Source: Alligator mississippiensis
Taxonomy: Eukaryota > Chordata > Crocodylia > Alligatoridae
DNA: 64,000 nucleotides
Assembly (NCBI RefSeq): GCF_030867095.1
Contig: NC_081829.1
Coordinates: forward strand, 88,683,261-88,747,260
Direction of reading: 5' to 3'
Shown here: piece after piece, positions 12,813-24,195 of the stretch
Numbering within the stretch: position 1 is the first letter of the stretch
How the letters are laid out: every line of letters starts with the position of its first letter
Position numbers and translations under genes: made by a program
Notes under the pieces: generated by a model
The model's input: only the letters and a program-made list of their open reading frames with translations
Database searches by the model: none
Told to the model about the DNA's origin: nothing

Positions 12813-12838
12813 ATTGGTGTTTTATAGTATGAAATCAA
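11213..12838 (-). CDS. CR1 reverse transcriptase, open 541-codon frame
   Basis: This is the RT part of a CR1 ORF2, which copies element RNA into the genome by target-primed reverse transcription. Visible motifs run in the expected order: ANVVPIFKKG (about residues 101-110), NYRPISLTS (117-125), HGFVAGRSC (154-162), YLDFKKAFD (187-195, first catalytic Asp at 189), SGVPQGSVLGP (244-254), FADD (275-278, both catalytic Asp present) and DLGVIIDHKMNM further on. The C-terminal region runs through KLERVQRRATRMI to a normal end at the 3' UTR. There is no stop or frameshift across the RT. The first 9 or so residues come from flanking DNA because the insertion is 5'-truncated, so the start codon is accidental. 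The APE endonuclease is absent, so the copy cannot move by itself. The intact frame suggests a fairly recent insertion. Confidence 0.88.
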   Translation of the reverse strand: MISYYKTPINRYFASVFHQPHGTPMPATGPGSPGEGDPLPSINADFVKEHLEKLDTFKSGGPDNLHPRVLKELASIIAQPLARIFENSWRSGVVPEDWKKANVVPIFKKGRKVDPANYRPISLTSIPGKILEKFIKEAILNGLADANILRDSQHGFVAGRSCLTNLISFYDQVTYHLDKGDEIDVIYLDFKKAFDLVSHDRLLEKLANCRLGSSTIHWLENWLRGRTQRVVIVGSHSSWCPVTSGVPQGSVLGPILFNIFINDVDTGVRSGLATFADDTKLWGKASTPEDRRMIQADLDRLSKWADENLMVFNADKCKVLHLRKKNPQHPYRLGSAMLASTMEERDLGVIIDHKMNMSLQCDAAASKATKTLACIHRCFSSKSRDVILPLYSALVRPQLEYCVQFWAPQFKKDVEKLERVQRRATRMIRGQGSRPYDDRLRALGLFSLEKRRLRGDLMATYKFIRGDHQYLGERLFTRAPQGMTRSNGHKLLQDCFRLDIRKNFFTVRAPKVWNSLPPEVVQAPSLNTFKMKLDAYLAGIL

Positions 12839-15800
12839 ATAAGAATTTGAAATAGTATGAGCAGAAAGTAATGCATTAAGCTAAGCAGGTATAGGACAAC
12901 AATTGTAACTGGTTTAATACAACTTTGTATGTAAAATCCTCATGGAGGACTAAAACTAGCAACATGGACAGCACTGGCTATGAAGCTCTCATTTCTTGAT
13001 CATTGCTCCAAATACCTGATCCTAAGCTCTCATATATTGGTCTCTACAAGTAACATCTTTTACTTTCCTAAGCTGGCAAACAGTGAACTGGCCTCTGGTA
13101 TAAATACCATTATCCCCTCCTGCCTGGACTGTAGCAATGCAGTGTACTTACCGATAAAGAGGTCAGCTCTTGGGAAACAACACCACATCTTAGCCACACA
13201 GGCAACCAAAGTCTTCTGATCTCTGCACTGGGTTCCCATATAATAGCATATGAGGTTTAAGATCTCAGGTCTTATCTCCAAAGTACTTTCTGCAGTGTTC
13301 TGTTTCCTTTGTGGCCTTCTCTCTCATTTGTTTCATCTATGCCTATACATTTTGATGAGGAGGACTGGGGAATATCAGAGTTCATATCCCTAACAGCTTG
13401 ATATCATATCAGTAACATTTTTTCCAGGTGACTGAAAAGTTATCCAATGGAAAATCAGTTTTTTTTAACTTCATTTGATCTGATCCTGTGAGAGATTGAG
13501 TCCATAACTTTTGTGTGTGCACCTCATTTCTAACACCCATTAAAGTAGGGTTTAATAGTTCACAAAATCTTGGAATCCTCCTGACAGGTCAGATTCTTAC
13601 AGTGAATAACATCTTCCTCCACAAACTGTATAGTCCTAGTGAAGTTCAAAGTATTATTCATAAGGTGCTACCAAACCAGAGCAAAGGAACTGAAATCTGT
13701 GCTTTAAGTAATAAATTGGCATTCTTAAATTAGGATTAGATTTTTAACATTTTAGGTCCTGTTAATCTTGTAATTTTCTCCTGGTATAGAAGTGCTCTAA
13801 AAATCCTTCTGAAAAACTATATTGAAGGTATTACCTTTTAAAGTTCAAGATCTTTGCTCTCTAAATTAATAAGATGTCCAGAATGCCATTAGAGAGATGA
13901 ACTATTGGGTAAAGTGCAAGCAAGGTGGTCAAAAGGATAAAACCCAGGAGAGATATGTATGTATGGGTGCACATATGTTATACTATAATGTAGTGACAGA
14001 TATTGTATGTTGCGTATATATTTCTATTTTATGTAATAAGACAATGCACACATACACATAGAGTGGCACACAGAAACGGTGATATTGCAGTTTGTATAAC
14101 CACTGTCAAGGTTGCTTCATCCCTTGTTGTACAAATCAACCTAAACCATTATTTGTTCATTATTGGCCTGATGTTTCACCTATCTGATTCATTGGCAAAA
14201 CTCCCATTTAGTTCAGTAATGCAGGGCAGATCCACCAGCTAATCCTGGCTATGCCATATAAACAGCTCAGCGGAAGGCACAGACCTCTTATTTGTTTTTC
14301 ATATCCTATAATTAAAATACAGTCAATCAAAAATAACTCATGACCATCTAGTCATGCGCATGGATGACCTATGCTAATACATGCTTTTGCTGCTGTTTCC
14401 CTCACCTTTCTTCCACGTCTTCACTGTACCCACCATTGCCTTAATTAAACAATATGTTGTTTCAGGCAAGTTTTTACACTCTGTGTTTCTACACTGTCTA
14501 GTACAATCAGTTCTGATCTCGGGCTGTAGCACAACACTAATATTAATAATTAATAATCATAATTGTCTTAATCCATCATGAAATTAAAAAAAAATACTAC
14601 TGTTTCAAATCAAGTGACGTTCTGTTGCAGGTAGCAAAATGTGCATAATACCCATGCCCCTTTTGGTGCTCTTTGTTAGCCACTAACTCACTTAATTTTG
14701 TGTAGTTTAGCACATTACAAGATTGTTCAAGAGTGCCATAAATGATGTCAGGCACCATCAGAAACCACTTCAGAAAATCATTGCCTGTAGCCAGATCAAA
14801 AGGTGAACACCTGGAAACTAGCAATGCTGGGAAAGCAGAATAAATCATTTTTTTTTCTTTCTCTTCCTCCTGGAGGTTTGTTTCTTTTTGCCTTAAAGAA
14901 TTTGAAAGGTTTATTTACAGCTTTTCAAATGACCTCTAATCTATTTAGAAAAACATAGGAAACCAAATTCAGCCTGGGTGTAACTCCATTTGTTGATTCA
15001 AGCAGTTGTCCCAGAGTTGAATTTGTCCCAGAGGTTTCTCCAGTGAAGAAAATGAAGCATTTGAAGAAAACTCTGATTTGGCTTCTTGAATCTCATCACA
15101 GCTTGTCCTGTGGCATATTTAAAAAGATACCACTTTCCCAGAACAAGGGTAGCTGTATTTGAAATCCATAAATGGTATGGCTTAAAAAAGTTGTCTTGTT
15201 TCTTTGCTTGAGGCTGATGGTTTTCACACCACCTGACAACTTTTAAAGAGACTCTGTTTACATAGCTTCTATACACAATATGTATTATTGTATATGTAGT
15301 GAACTCTTGCTCCATAAATAACTCTGAAAGTTGCCTATGCTGTCAGACATCAGCAACATAATTAAACAACCCGTCAGGGGTCAACTTTAAGGAAGTAATA
15401 TAAAATGTTATTTATTGTAGAACAGCAGAATTTAGAGAATGATTAGGCGCATTATGTGAAGAAGCATTTAGTGCATAAATAATATTAAAAAGATATCTGG
15501 TAGAGTATATTTTAATTGAATCATGTTAGATTGTCTGCACTTACAAATCACTGTTCTCCTTTTTTTTTTTTTTTAGTCACTGTACTCTTATTTCTTCTTA
15601 ATAGGGTGTTAACACCAAGAGACACCCCCTTCCCCACCCATCAGCATTAGACTTCCAAGGTGCCAGGCACAGTTCAAATGTACCTGAACATTACCCCTTA
15701 GATTGAAAAAAAGCCAAGAAACAGGCTAAATATAGGGAAAGAACAAGCTAATGTAATAACGATGATGATGGGAATAAGTCATGTTAGTTCCATATTTTCT

Positions 15801-17261
15801 TCTTCCTTATTTCTCTTCTGTCACCAGATTCTGTCACTCTTACCCTGGGCAGGATTTTCCTTATCAAACAGTCCTGCTAAAATCAAGGGCAGTTGTTTCT
15901 ATAGAGCAGTAGTGTAGGAAAGGGAAACAGCAGGAGGAAAGTAAATAGAAATTGCAGAATAGGATGGTGGGGGGGAAGAGTCAATGAGGGGAAAAGGAGC
16001 AATGCAGAAAGGCTAGCAGGAGGGCAAGGGAGTGAAGTAATCAGTGAAAGGAGGAGATTGGAACAAATGACTAATCAAGAGATAAAAATTATTGCCTAGA
16101 GTTCAAAGGGTAAAAATCAGTCTGTGGACAACATCACTGCAGATCCCATCAACTATCCACCATGGACAACATCGCTGCAGATCCCATCAACTCTCCACCC
16201 ACGAGGGTGAGAAAGAAGCAATGGGATTTGGTGCCCCTGGAGGACCTAAAAGTTGCATGTCATGGTTCAGTACACTTTGCTATGAGATTAATGAAATCTG
16301 TTAGATTTATTTCGATCATAGGCAAATACCCAGAGAGGTTTTGCAGTCAGGAGTGTTCTGCAGAAGCCAAGTTGCCTAGTGGGATTGCAAGAGGGGAAAA
16401 CCTTAACCAGGGAAGCCAGCCTGAGGAAGGAGGTAATAAAGCACCAGCCATTTTTAGTCGTGCTTCTTTTAGACAATGGGACTGGACCTACTGGATGGTG
16501 TTCCTCAGAAACAGTTGTGTATCATGCTCAGTAGCATTAAAAGTTGGTAGTGTCCCAGGAGGTGTTGGGACATGGTAAGCAAGGGGAAGGAATCTGGGTC
16601 TTGAAAGCTTCCCTGGGGATTGGAGGCATCTCCTGCCCCAGAAAAAAATAGATGATGACTGTGTAAAGACCTGTTCACATCTGGAAAGTGGTGGAAAGTT
16701 ACTTAGTCCACCCTTCAATGAGGACAGATAGAAAAGAGAGTACTGCATCACACTGCTAGGACACCCTGAAGATGATGAGGCATCAAATTGGGGAAGATGA
16801 GGCCTTCTGCAATGAGTGCCCAAGTGAAAGCTGGACTATGCAGTTAAGAGTTTGTTGTTGGGGTGGGTTCTGGGGCTGCCTGATGAGATGAGGAAGAAAA
16901 GCAACTTCTCACCTTCAGGCCAGGCAGAAATCTGAATAGATTGCTTTGGGACACCAATAAAAGTGACATGATCAATCCAAGAGCACAGGAGGGAAATCAC
17001 ACTTAAATAAAAGGGATGGGAGTGTGAGTCAGAAGAAAAGGAATGTGGTCATTAAGGCAGCCCTGACTCAAACCCGTGCCAGTAATATGCAATTGAACAG
17101 TGATTTGTCCCAATGGCATTCAAACGCTTGGTGAATTAGGGAGAAAAAAGAATAGGCACTCCACATCTTGCCTCTTCTTCATGGGGCAAACCACATTGTA
17201 GTGAAAAGGGGAGAGGGTGCTGCCTTAGGCAGTATGAGCAGGGCCCCAAGTACATCTACTA
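12813..17261. other. Intergenic DNA without a convincing gene
   Basis: Mostly unique AT-rich sequence. Around 14966-15040 there is a GGGTGTAACTCCATTTG block within wording typical of an old reptile repeat. A T run lies at about 15560-15575. A 36-base direct duplication (GGACAACATC-CTGCAGATCC type) lies at 16127-16199, at the start of a 138-codon open frame that has no recognisable domain. Another 105-codon frame at 14998-15315 (minus) overlaps the old repeat. Confidence 0.45.
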
Positions 17262-17430
17262 TAGGGGTGGGCAATTATTTTGGGCAGAGGGCTGCTTACT
17301 GAGTTTTGGCAAGCCATCAAGGGCTGCATGACAGGCAGCCAGGGGCAGATAAATATTAATTTTCTGAATTTTTTAGGGGCCCCGCGGGCTGGATAGAATG
17401 GCTTGGTGGGCCATATTTTGTCCATCCCTG
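17262..17430. mobile_element. Short non-autonomous hAT MITE
   Basis: The ends are TAGGGGTGGGCAATTATTTT and, reversed from the right, CAGGGATGGACAAAATATGG. The flanking 8-mers ATCTACTA (17254-17261) and ACTTACTA (17431-17438) agree at 6 of 8. At 169 bases with no coding capacity, it fits the GGGGTGGGCAA class of hAT MITEs seen in many vertebrates. Confidence 0.8.
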
Positions 17431-17528
17431 ACTTACTATATCTTTTGCCTGCTGAGTCAAGCCATAGCTCTAACAAGTGGGTTGTGACTTTGATTCATGC
17501 CATTTCCAAATAGTCACCTGTTCAGTAT

Positions 17529-17618
17529 GTAACAGGGAATGAAACCATTTAAGGGGAAACGGAAGGGGAAAAGGAGCACAATGTAGATAAGAGATAACTT
17601 TTTAATGAGAATATTTGA
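17529..17618 (+). repeat. Local repeat, copy 1 (90 bp)
   Basis: This segment starts GTAACAGGG, contains GGAGCACAATGTAGATAA and TTTTTAATGA, and ends ATATTTGA. A second copy in the same orientation lies about 550 bases downstream at 18079-18163. Similarity stops sharply at both edges. It may be a local duplication or two copies of a short interspersed family. Confidence 0.7.
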
Positions 17619-18078
17619 ATTCTCTGAGCACAGTTCATCTGAGATTAAGAGAATTCAATATATTGTGTCCAGACATGGAGGCTGTAAGGTTAAAAAAGAC
17701 ACGGCTTGTTTGAAACGGTGGTTTAAAAATGTGTTTCCAGTTTAACTCTTAAAACAAATACTTAGTGTTTTTGAGGAGGTGGTGGAAGTTTAAGATGTTT
17801 CTTTAGTGATGCAGCCTGAACTTGCTCCTAATAAAGACATGGGAATTTTGCCATTGATTTCAGTAAGGGCAAGAACAGATACTGAAGTGTAGATCCTTAT
17901 CTAGCGCACATTCCTGTGGGCACACTGACTTCAAGTCCATGGTTTTGTGATAGCTTGCATCTTTAGAGGAGCTGTCCCCAAATGTCTGTTGGATTTTGTG
18001 GTAGCAACATATTTCTAGTGGCGTTTCCAGATCATATTTGGTTTTGGAATGAGTTTTCCTTAATTCTCGTGTCTGCGT

Positions 18079-18163
18079 GTAACAGGGATTGAAACACTTT
18101 AAGGGGGCATGGAGAAAGAGGAGCACAATGTAGATAAAGAAGCTTTTTAATGAGGATATTTGA
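18079..18163 (+). repeat. Local repeat, copy 2 (85 bp)
   Basis: This copy has the same ordered blocks as 17529-17618 (GTAACAGGG, TTTAAGGGG-like, GAGCACAATGTAGATAA, CTTTTTAATGA, ATATTTGA), with scattered substitutions and a few indels. Confidence 0.7.
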
Positions 18164-21100
18164 GTCGTTGTATTGAATTATTTTATTCAATTGTGTTATA
18201 TTAAAATTGTGTCCTAAAGTTACCTGGTCTTTTTTTAATAAAAGATATTATGATGAACAGCTTTGGTTTGCAAATTTGTTGGACTGCACAAGGAAGCCAT
18301 GTGGACCTATCCCCAACATGAGCACTTATGAGCCACTGGTGGCAGTACTAAATCAGACCACAAGTCTGAGCCACTAGTGGCAGTAGACAAATGCATGATG
18401 TGCATAGTAGAGCCATTCCTCTGAAAATCCCTAAAGAAAACCACAGTTAAAAAAAAAAACCCTAATTAAAATGTTATATGAAATTTTAAATATTTAGGTG
18501 TTAAAATGAAGTGAGCTAAAAACAGCTCAATTCGTGACACCAACTGAAACAAAGTACAGGCTCAGACGATATATTTTTAAAAACTGCCTGTATCTTAGTT
18601 GCTTAGTAAGATTTAAACAATAATGCCTAAGCACATCAGGTGCCCAACTCTCATAGAAGTCAACAAGCAGCAAGCACCTACACATGGAAGTAGTCTTGGA
18701 AGTTGTGATAGATGCCCCTCTGTGTCTTTAGGCATTTAAATTCCTTCGAAAAACTACTTTTTTGTTTTTAAACTAAAGCCTTAGTGCACTAGAAAGCTGT
18801 GAATCTATATGGTAAAGGAACAAACAAATAATTTGTTACTACCTCATCACTGCATATTCGGATGTTAACTTGCGTTAGAGAAAATTGTTTCTTGGCTATG
18901 TCCAGCATATCTTAGGAAATCACTTTTCCAATAGGGACAGACGCATTATTGAACATTTGTGTTCACTGGTGTGACTGAACATTATATTACATTTTTTTCA
19001 ACATGTTTTCTAAACACTAATGAAGCAAATCAAGATACAAATGTTTGGGTGGGGGGAGCACTCTGTAGGAGGCTGGTTTGGGATCATAACATCTCTCAAA
19101 CATCTACAGGCATTTATACATTTGGTTAAAGCAACTAGAACAAGACAACCACAATAATATATTTAAAGATGTTTCTTTGCATATGGATTATTTTTTTCAA
19201 AGATACTAAGGTGTTAGAGATGTTCAGTGCCCAGCACACAAGATTTATTTGAATGTGCATCATTGAAACCAGTGGAGGTTTGGCCATTGATTTCAATGAG
19301 TGCAGTGAAGCTTTTACTTCCTTGAGTCACTCCACTAACTCACTAATTCAAAATTGAGCAAAGGTTGCAGTTTGCCTCATAAACAGCTGTTTCTTGCCTT
19401 AAAGATATTACACTGCTACAGAACTTGCCTTCCTTCTGTCATTCTTTATTATGAAGGTTAAAATGCCGAATAGTATTGCATGTCCAAAATTTTTCTGTAC
19501 GTAACTGTAACTGAAACACCACTGAAGTTGACTTGATTAAAGCTGAATCATCCACGTAACACTAATACTTTTGATATTTCTAGTTGAAGAATAGCAGCTC
19601 TCAAAAAACTGAAGTCTGGAAAAGTCTTTTGCATTTTCACTATTTTCACCATTGTGTGCAATGTCTTCTTTACAAACCATACTTGAAATGCTTTTAGTGG
19701 GACCAACGTCATAAATGACAGATTTAATCTGAAGAGAAACATTTATGTGTTTGATGTTAACTACAATAACAGCTTTATTCAGTTAGACCCCTTAAACTTT
19801 TTAATAAAGCAAGTACTTGACACAGTTTATATTTTTACAGGTTTTCTCTTTAAAATTATTGTATCTTTTTAAGAGTTTGAAGAGATAAAGAATCTCAATG
19901 CAGATTACTATTGCTGGGTGTATTCAGTATAGTTAGTCTGTGTGTGTTATTAGTGCATAATAAATAGATGTTTTAAATGTTTGCTCCTAGAGGTCTTTTC
20001 TTGAACTTAAGCATAAGTTATCTAAACAGTTGAAAAAAGATTTATAGTTATGAAGAGGCCTATATGTCAAGCAAAGTTTTATGATATGTTCCATAATAAA
20101 TTAGCAATAAATGGATACAGGTGACTGTGGAATTTATGGCCTTTAATGTTTTAATGCTTCACTAAAGAAAAACCTATTATTAAGGTCCTAGAGGGTAATA
20201 CAAGAATACCATCTACAAATTGTCAAATTAAATAGTTGTTGCTAGGTATTTGCACAGTGGAACAGTTTAGTTTGACCAGCAGTACGGGTAGGCAGCAAAG
20301 AAATGTCTAAAAACAACTAACTTCGGCTTCTTCGAATCCACTATGCATGAGTCTGATCCTACACCCTTATGAAGTTGTCTGTGCTCAGGCAGTTAGCCCT
20401 GCTGACAGCAACAGGTCCTATCCTAAAAACCATAACTCATTTAAATAATCTTTACTCATAAGAGTGATCTTTTAACTCATTAAGACTCACTTAATGTCTC
20501 CTCAAGTCATCGAGGTCTAAAGGCTGCAAGTCTGAGTCCAGTATAACCGACAGGGAAATACCACCCAGTGCCAAGCTTCACTTTGCTTAGCCGACAAGAG
20601 CTTTTTTATGCTCTACCAGTGGAATCACAATAGTGTGAAATCTGGTCTTCAGATTTTTTTTTCTTGAATCCAGAAACTAAAACACCCAAGGGAGGTGGAG
20701 GAGAGCAAAGAGAGGGACCACAGATCTTGCATTTTTCCCTGCCATAGTAATATGATCTCACCTGGTATTGAAAATTCCTCTAAAACACAATCAGACAAAC
20801 ACCAGTAGTAGACTGCACACCTCACACTGCAGTCTGGTGACTTTCTTTGAGAATGAATAGTTACATTGACGCTGAAGATAAAAACGGGTGACTTTGCTGT
20901 AAAAAATAAAGGCAAAACCACTACAGCACTGGCACTTGGATGGGCCCACAGGGTGAACTTATCCAAGCCTAGAAATCAGGTCTGGCAATGAGGAGTTAAG
21001 AGACAAAGGCAGCTTGGCGCTGCCTGCCTACTCCCGACATGCCTGCCCATATATGGGAAACAGCCCAGGCTGAAGATGTAAGACAGACCCAACTGAGCAC

Positions 21101-23744
21101 TCAAGAAAAGATGAGGACAAAATTACTTTTTAAGATTGCACACATCCAAGCCGCTAGTGCCGTGTATGAACATTAACACAGCAGCACAAGGATGGGAGTG
21201 GGGGTGTGGTTTCAACAGTGCTCTGACACTGCCAGGGTAGCAGTTCATCTATAAAAGGAAACACATGTTATCCAACCCTGCTCATAATAGAGTTGGACAG
21301 TAATTAAAAAATATCTTTTATTTGGAGTGCTGGGTCTTGCAGCTAACAACTCAGTCCATTAATCTATTTGATCTACTGCACTGATCTGCTCCAAGGGTCA
21401 GAGACTATGCCTTCCTCTGTTTGTACAGAGCCAAGCACACTGTCAGTGTTCGGTTAATAATAATCATTAATACTTACACCCATTGATGACCTGTGGTTCA
21501 GAGACAGATCGTTTGCACTGATTCTGCATCATCCTGTCAGTAGCAGGCTCTTTTATTTGCATGCCCGAAACCTGTCTTGGTCCCCAGAACCCCAAGCAAT
21601 TCAACACAAGCCCATTTATTTTTCCTCCCTAGAAGGTCTATTTTAAAATGAGCATGGTTGGCTCCACACTTGCTACTTCCAGTTTTCATCCCTTTTCTTC
21701 TCTGTTTCTCTTTCTTATCATTGGACCTTTCCATTACCTTTTGGAGCTGACAGTTTTAAATTCTATTTAATTCTATTTTAATCTGTTTTTATTATATTGA
21801 CAGCCTAAATAGCAGAGGCTATTTTAACATTGTAATGACCTACATATGTAAACATTCTCATAATGTTTGACCTAATGTTGGCCCCTACTGTCAAGCTAAG
21901 GTTGCTGCTGCCCAAAAAGTACCTGCAATCATTTGTTGTATGATGTTTGGAACACTAAGTAGTTTCCTTAGTTTTCCCAGGGGCCCACTATAATAAACTC
22001 TGACTTGTGAACACTTAGACCTACCTGACATCTGCGTGTTCCTTCCAACTGCTGCTCAGGTACTCTTTAGACTTGTGATTGTCAATAGGTGTGATTAATG
22101 TAGTGCTAATGCTTCATGGCTGTCATAGAGAAGAAATAGCCTTGTAGCATCAGGCAGGTTCCTCCTCAAAATCTATAGTTGCTTGACTCTACTGTATAAA
22201 GATCCGAGCAGGAACAGGCACCATGCCAAGCTAAATGATGGCCATAACTGTAGTCAGTCTGAAGACCACGTATGTCCGCTAGGTTGGGTACTGAATGAAT
22301 TATTACCAGCTGACAACAATGAGACAGCTGTTTGTCCTGAGCTTCCACACCAACGTGAAGAAGGATGTGGCCTCCCACTGTTAAACCACCTTTAAACTGG
22401 ATTAGCTTTCAAAAAATAAAAAATATCTGTTGCAGCTGCACAAGGAAATTCTTGGCTTGAATAAGAGTTAATGATAGGCTAGAGTGAAAGAAGTCATTTA
22501 TAATGGGGCTGTTTCCCTCCACGCTTTTTGGCTTTCCAACCCAGCAGACCAAACTGAGTTGCTGTCATGCCGAAATTCGAATGAACGGCTTCAAAAAGCA
22601 TGGCTACCTGTTTGCGGGTTTCTACAGTTGAACAGGAGCTAACTACTTAGAGGCCATCTAGGTTTTAAAACTTTGCCATGTTAACTATGCCAGCATAGTT
22701 AAGAAAGCAAAGCAATGCCCCTCCACTCCCACCTCCCTTTGCATCCAACCTGGACAGTTTTACTAGTATAAGAGTATTTCCATTATTCCAATCCCAGTTC
22801 AGAAACCACATAAATCATACCAGTAAGAGGCACCTTTGTTTATTTTACGAGACAACTACATCTGCAGTAGGCTTTTACTAGTGTGACTGTGTCAGTAAAA
22901 GATAAAAAGTGACAATCCTAACCAAAACAATTATACTAAAAATAAATTTTCTGGTGTAGACCAGCATTTAAGGAATATTTTCTAAACAGTTCCCCAAGTT
23001 ATCTTTGAATGTATGAAATAAGTCCAGTTCTCGTGTTGTTTTCCTTAGTGTGGGTATAGATAGGAGAGACACTCACCCCCTCCTTCCCAGAATTCCAGGA
23101 TAATTGCTTATTAGCCTATTGGCCTTCAACACTTCACTGTCTTTCTTTCTACAGCGTGCATTCATTGGTCCCATTTTCATGACACAACCGAATATTTTTT
23201 TGTTGCACTGATAATGTAAGAATGACTCTTTGTTTTTGGAGGGGTTTTTTGGTGGTTGATTCATTGGTTTTGGTTCTTTTTTTTTCTTTTTCTTTTTTCA
23301 ATCTGATGAACACCTGTGAGTTCATCTGGAAGCTCTTTTTTATACTTTTGTTGTTAATAGCTGGCTTCCGGGATGACCTTCTATCCCTCTGTCTATCACA
23401 TGTGTTCAAGTCTTTTATTGGGTTAGGTAATTGAATCCTTTTTTTTTTTTCTTCCTTTGCCCACGGTACTGAGGTGGGAATATATTTACCACCAGTATCA
23501 GTGATTACTGCAGGTGGGTTTTCATACTGTGTGCAGCCCAGTAAGGAACTTTCATTACATATTAGATATAACATCTCTGCTTATGCTCCACTTATGCGTA
23601 GACTAGCCATTGATCTCTTGAATATTCCTGGAACTGTGGATGTCACCAGCAGGTATGGGGCAATCTACATGAAACCCCCTACCCTGTCTGAAGCCTCAGG
23701 TGCAGGAAGGATGATTTTAGGTAAGGACAAAGGTTGGCTAGAAT

Positions 23745-23951
23745 GGGCACATCTACATGAGATACTATGTTGCCTTAGTGGGCACTAACCATGATGCTGC
23801 TGCTCCTGCTCGTTGCTGCTGCACAGTAGGGTTGAAAATAAATAACCCATGTGCTGCCAGGACTGTGCAGTACTGGTGGGTACTGTGCAGTCAGTTAGTA
23901 CTTGCTTTAGCAGTACCAACTGCGCAGTCAGGGACACATGTAGACACCCCC
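23745..23951. mobile_element. Palindromic MITE, 207 bp
   Basis: The left end GGGCACATCTACATGAG is mirrored at the right by CACATGTAGACACCCCC. The trinucleotide AAT flanks both sides (23742-23744 and 23952-23954), giving a 3-bp target duplication. Internal GCTGCTGCTCCTGCTC-type and GCAGTACTGG/CCAGGACTGTGCAGTAC-type stretches form further inverted matches. It belongs with the elements at 37470-37811, 44299-44617, 45467-45744 and 63826 onward. Confidence 0.6.
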
Positions 23952-24087
23952 AATGTGATGCAGTCTGTCAATCACCAGGTGGCATACGTTCTTCTGAGGA
24001 CCATATGCTGCTGGTGCATGTAAGGACAGATGTAAGTATAGGATCAGACTCCCTGAAGAACCCCGTTAAGCTGCATGCACCTATGAT

Positions 24088-24195
24088 ATGGGGATAATAA
24101 TGCTGACTATTGCCTACCTCCCAGGGCTCTTCTGAGGATTACCCAATTCATGAGTATCTGTTAATCAATTTGTAAATGTAAAGTGCTGTTTTTTG
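24088..24195 (+). repeat. Old MIR/L2-type 3' tail fragment
   Basis: A GGGGATAATAATGCTGACTA block, then CCTACCTCCCAGGGCTCTTC, TGAGGATTA and TGTAAATGTAAAGTGCT occur in the order found in the 3' region of MIR/L2-related retroposons, as remembered. It is diverged and inactive. Confidence 0.5.

Larger units (their letters stand above)
17431..23744. other. Intergenic AT-rich unique DNA
   Basis: This is the longest stretch without recognisable mobile elements on the left side. It holds a 90-base repeated segment (17529-17618 and 18079-18163), a small direct repeat GAGCCACTGGTGGCAGTA/GAGCCACTAGTGGCAGTA (18330-18347 and 18369-18386), and many short A or T runs. Open frames up to 141 codons (23149-23574, minus) are lysine- and asparagine-rich readings of T-rich DNA and show no domain. 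Confidence 0.45.

Noticed and set aside
14998-15315. 105-codon minus-strand frame
   Set aside because: No domain, overlaps an old repeat at one end, and has AT-rich composition without coding character.
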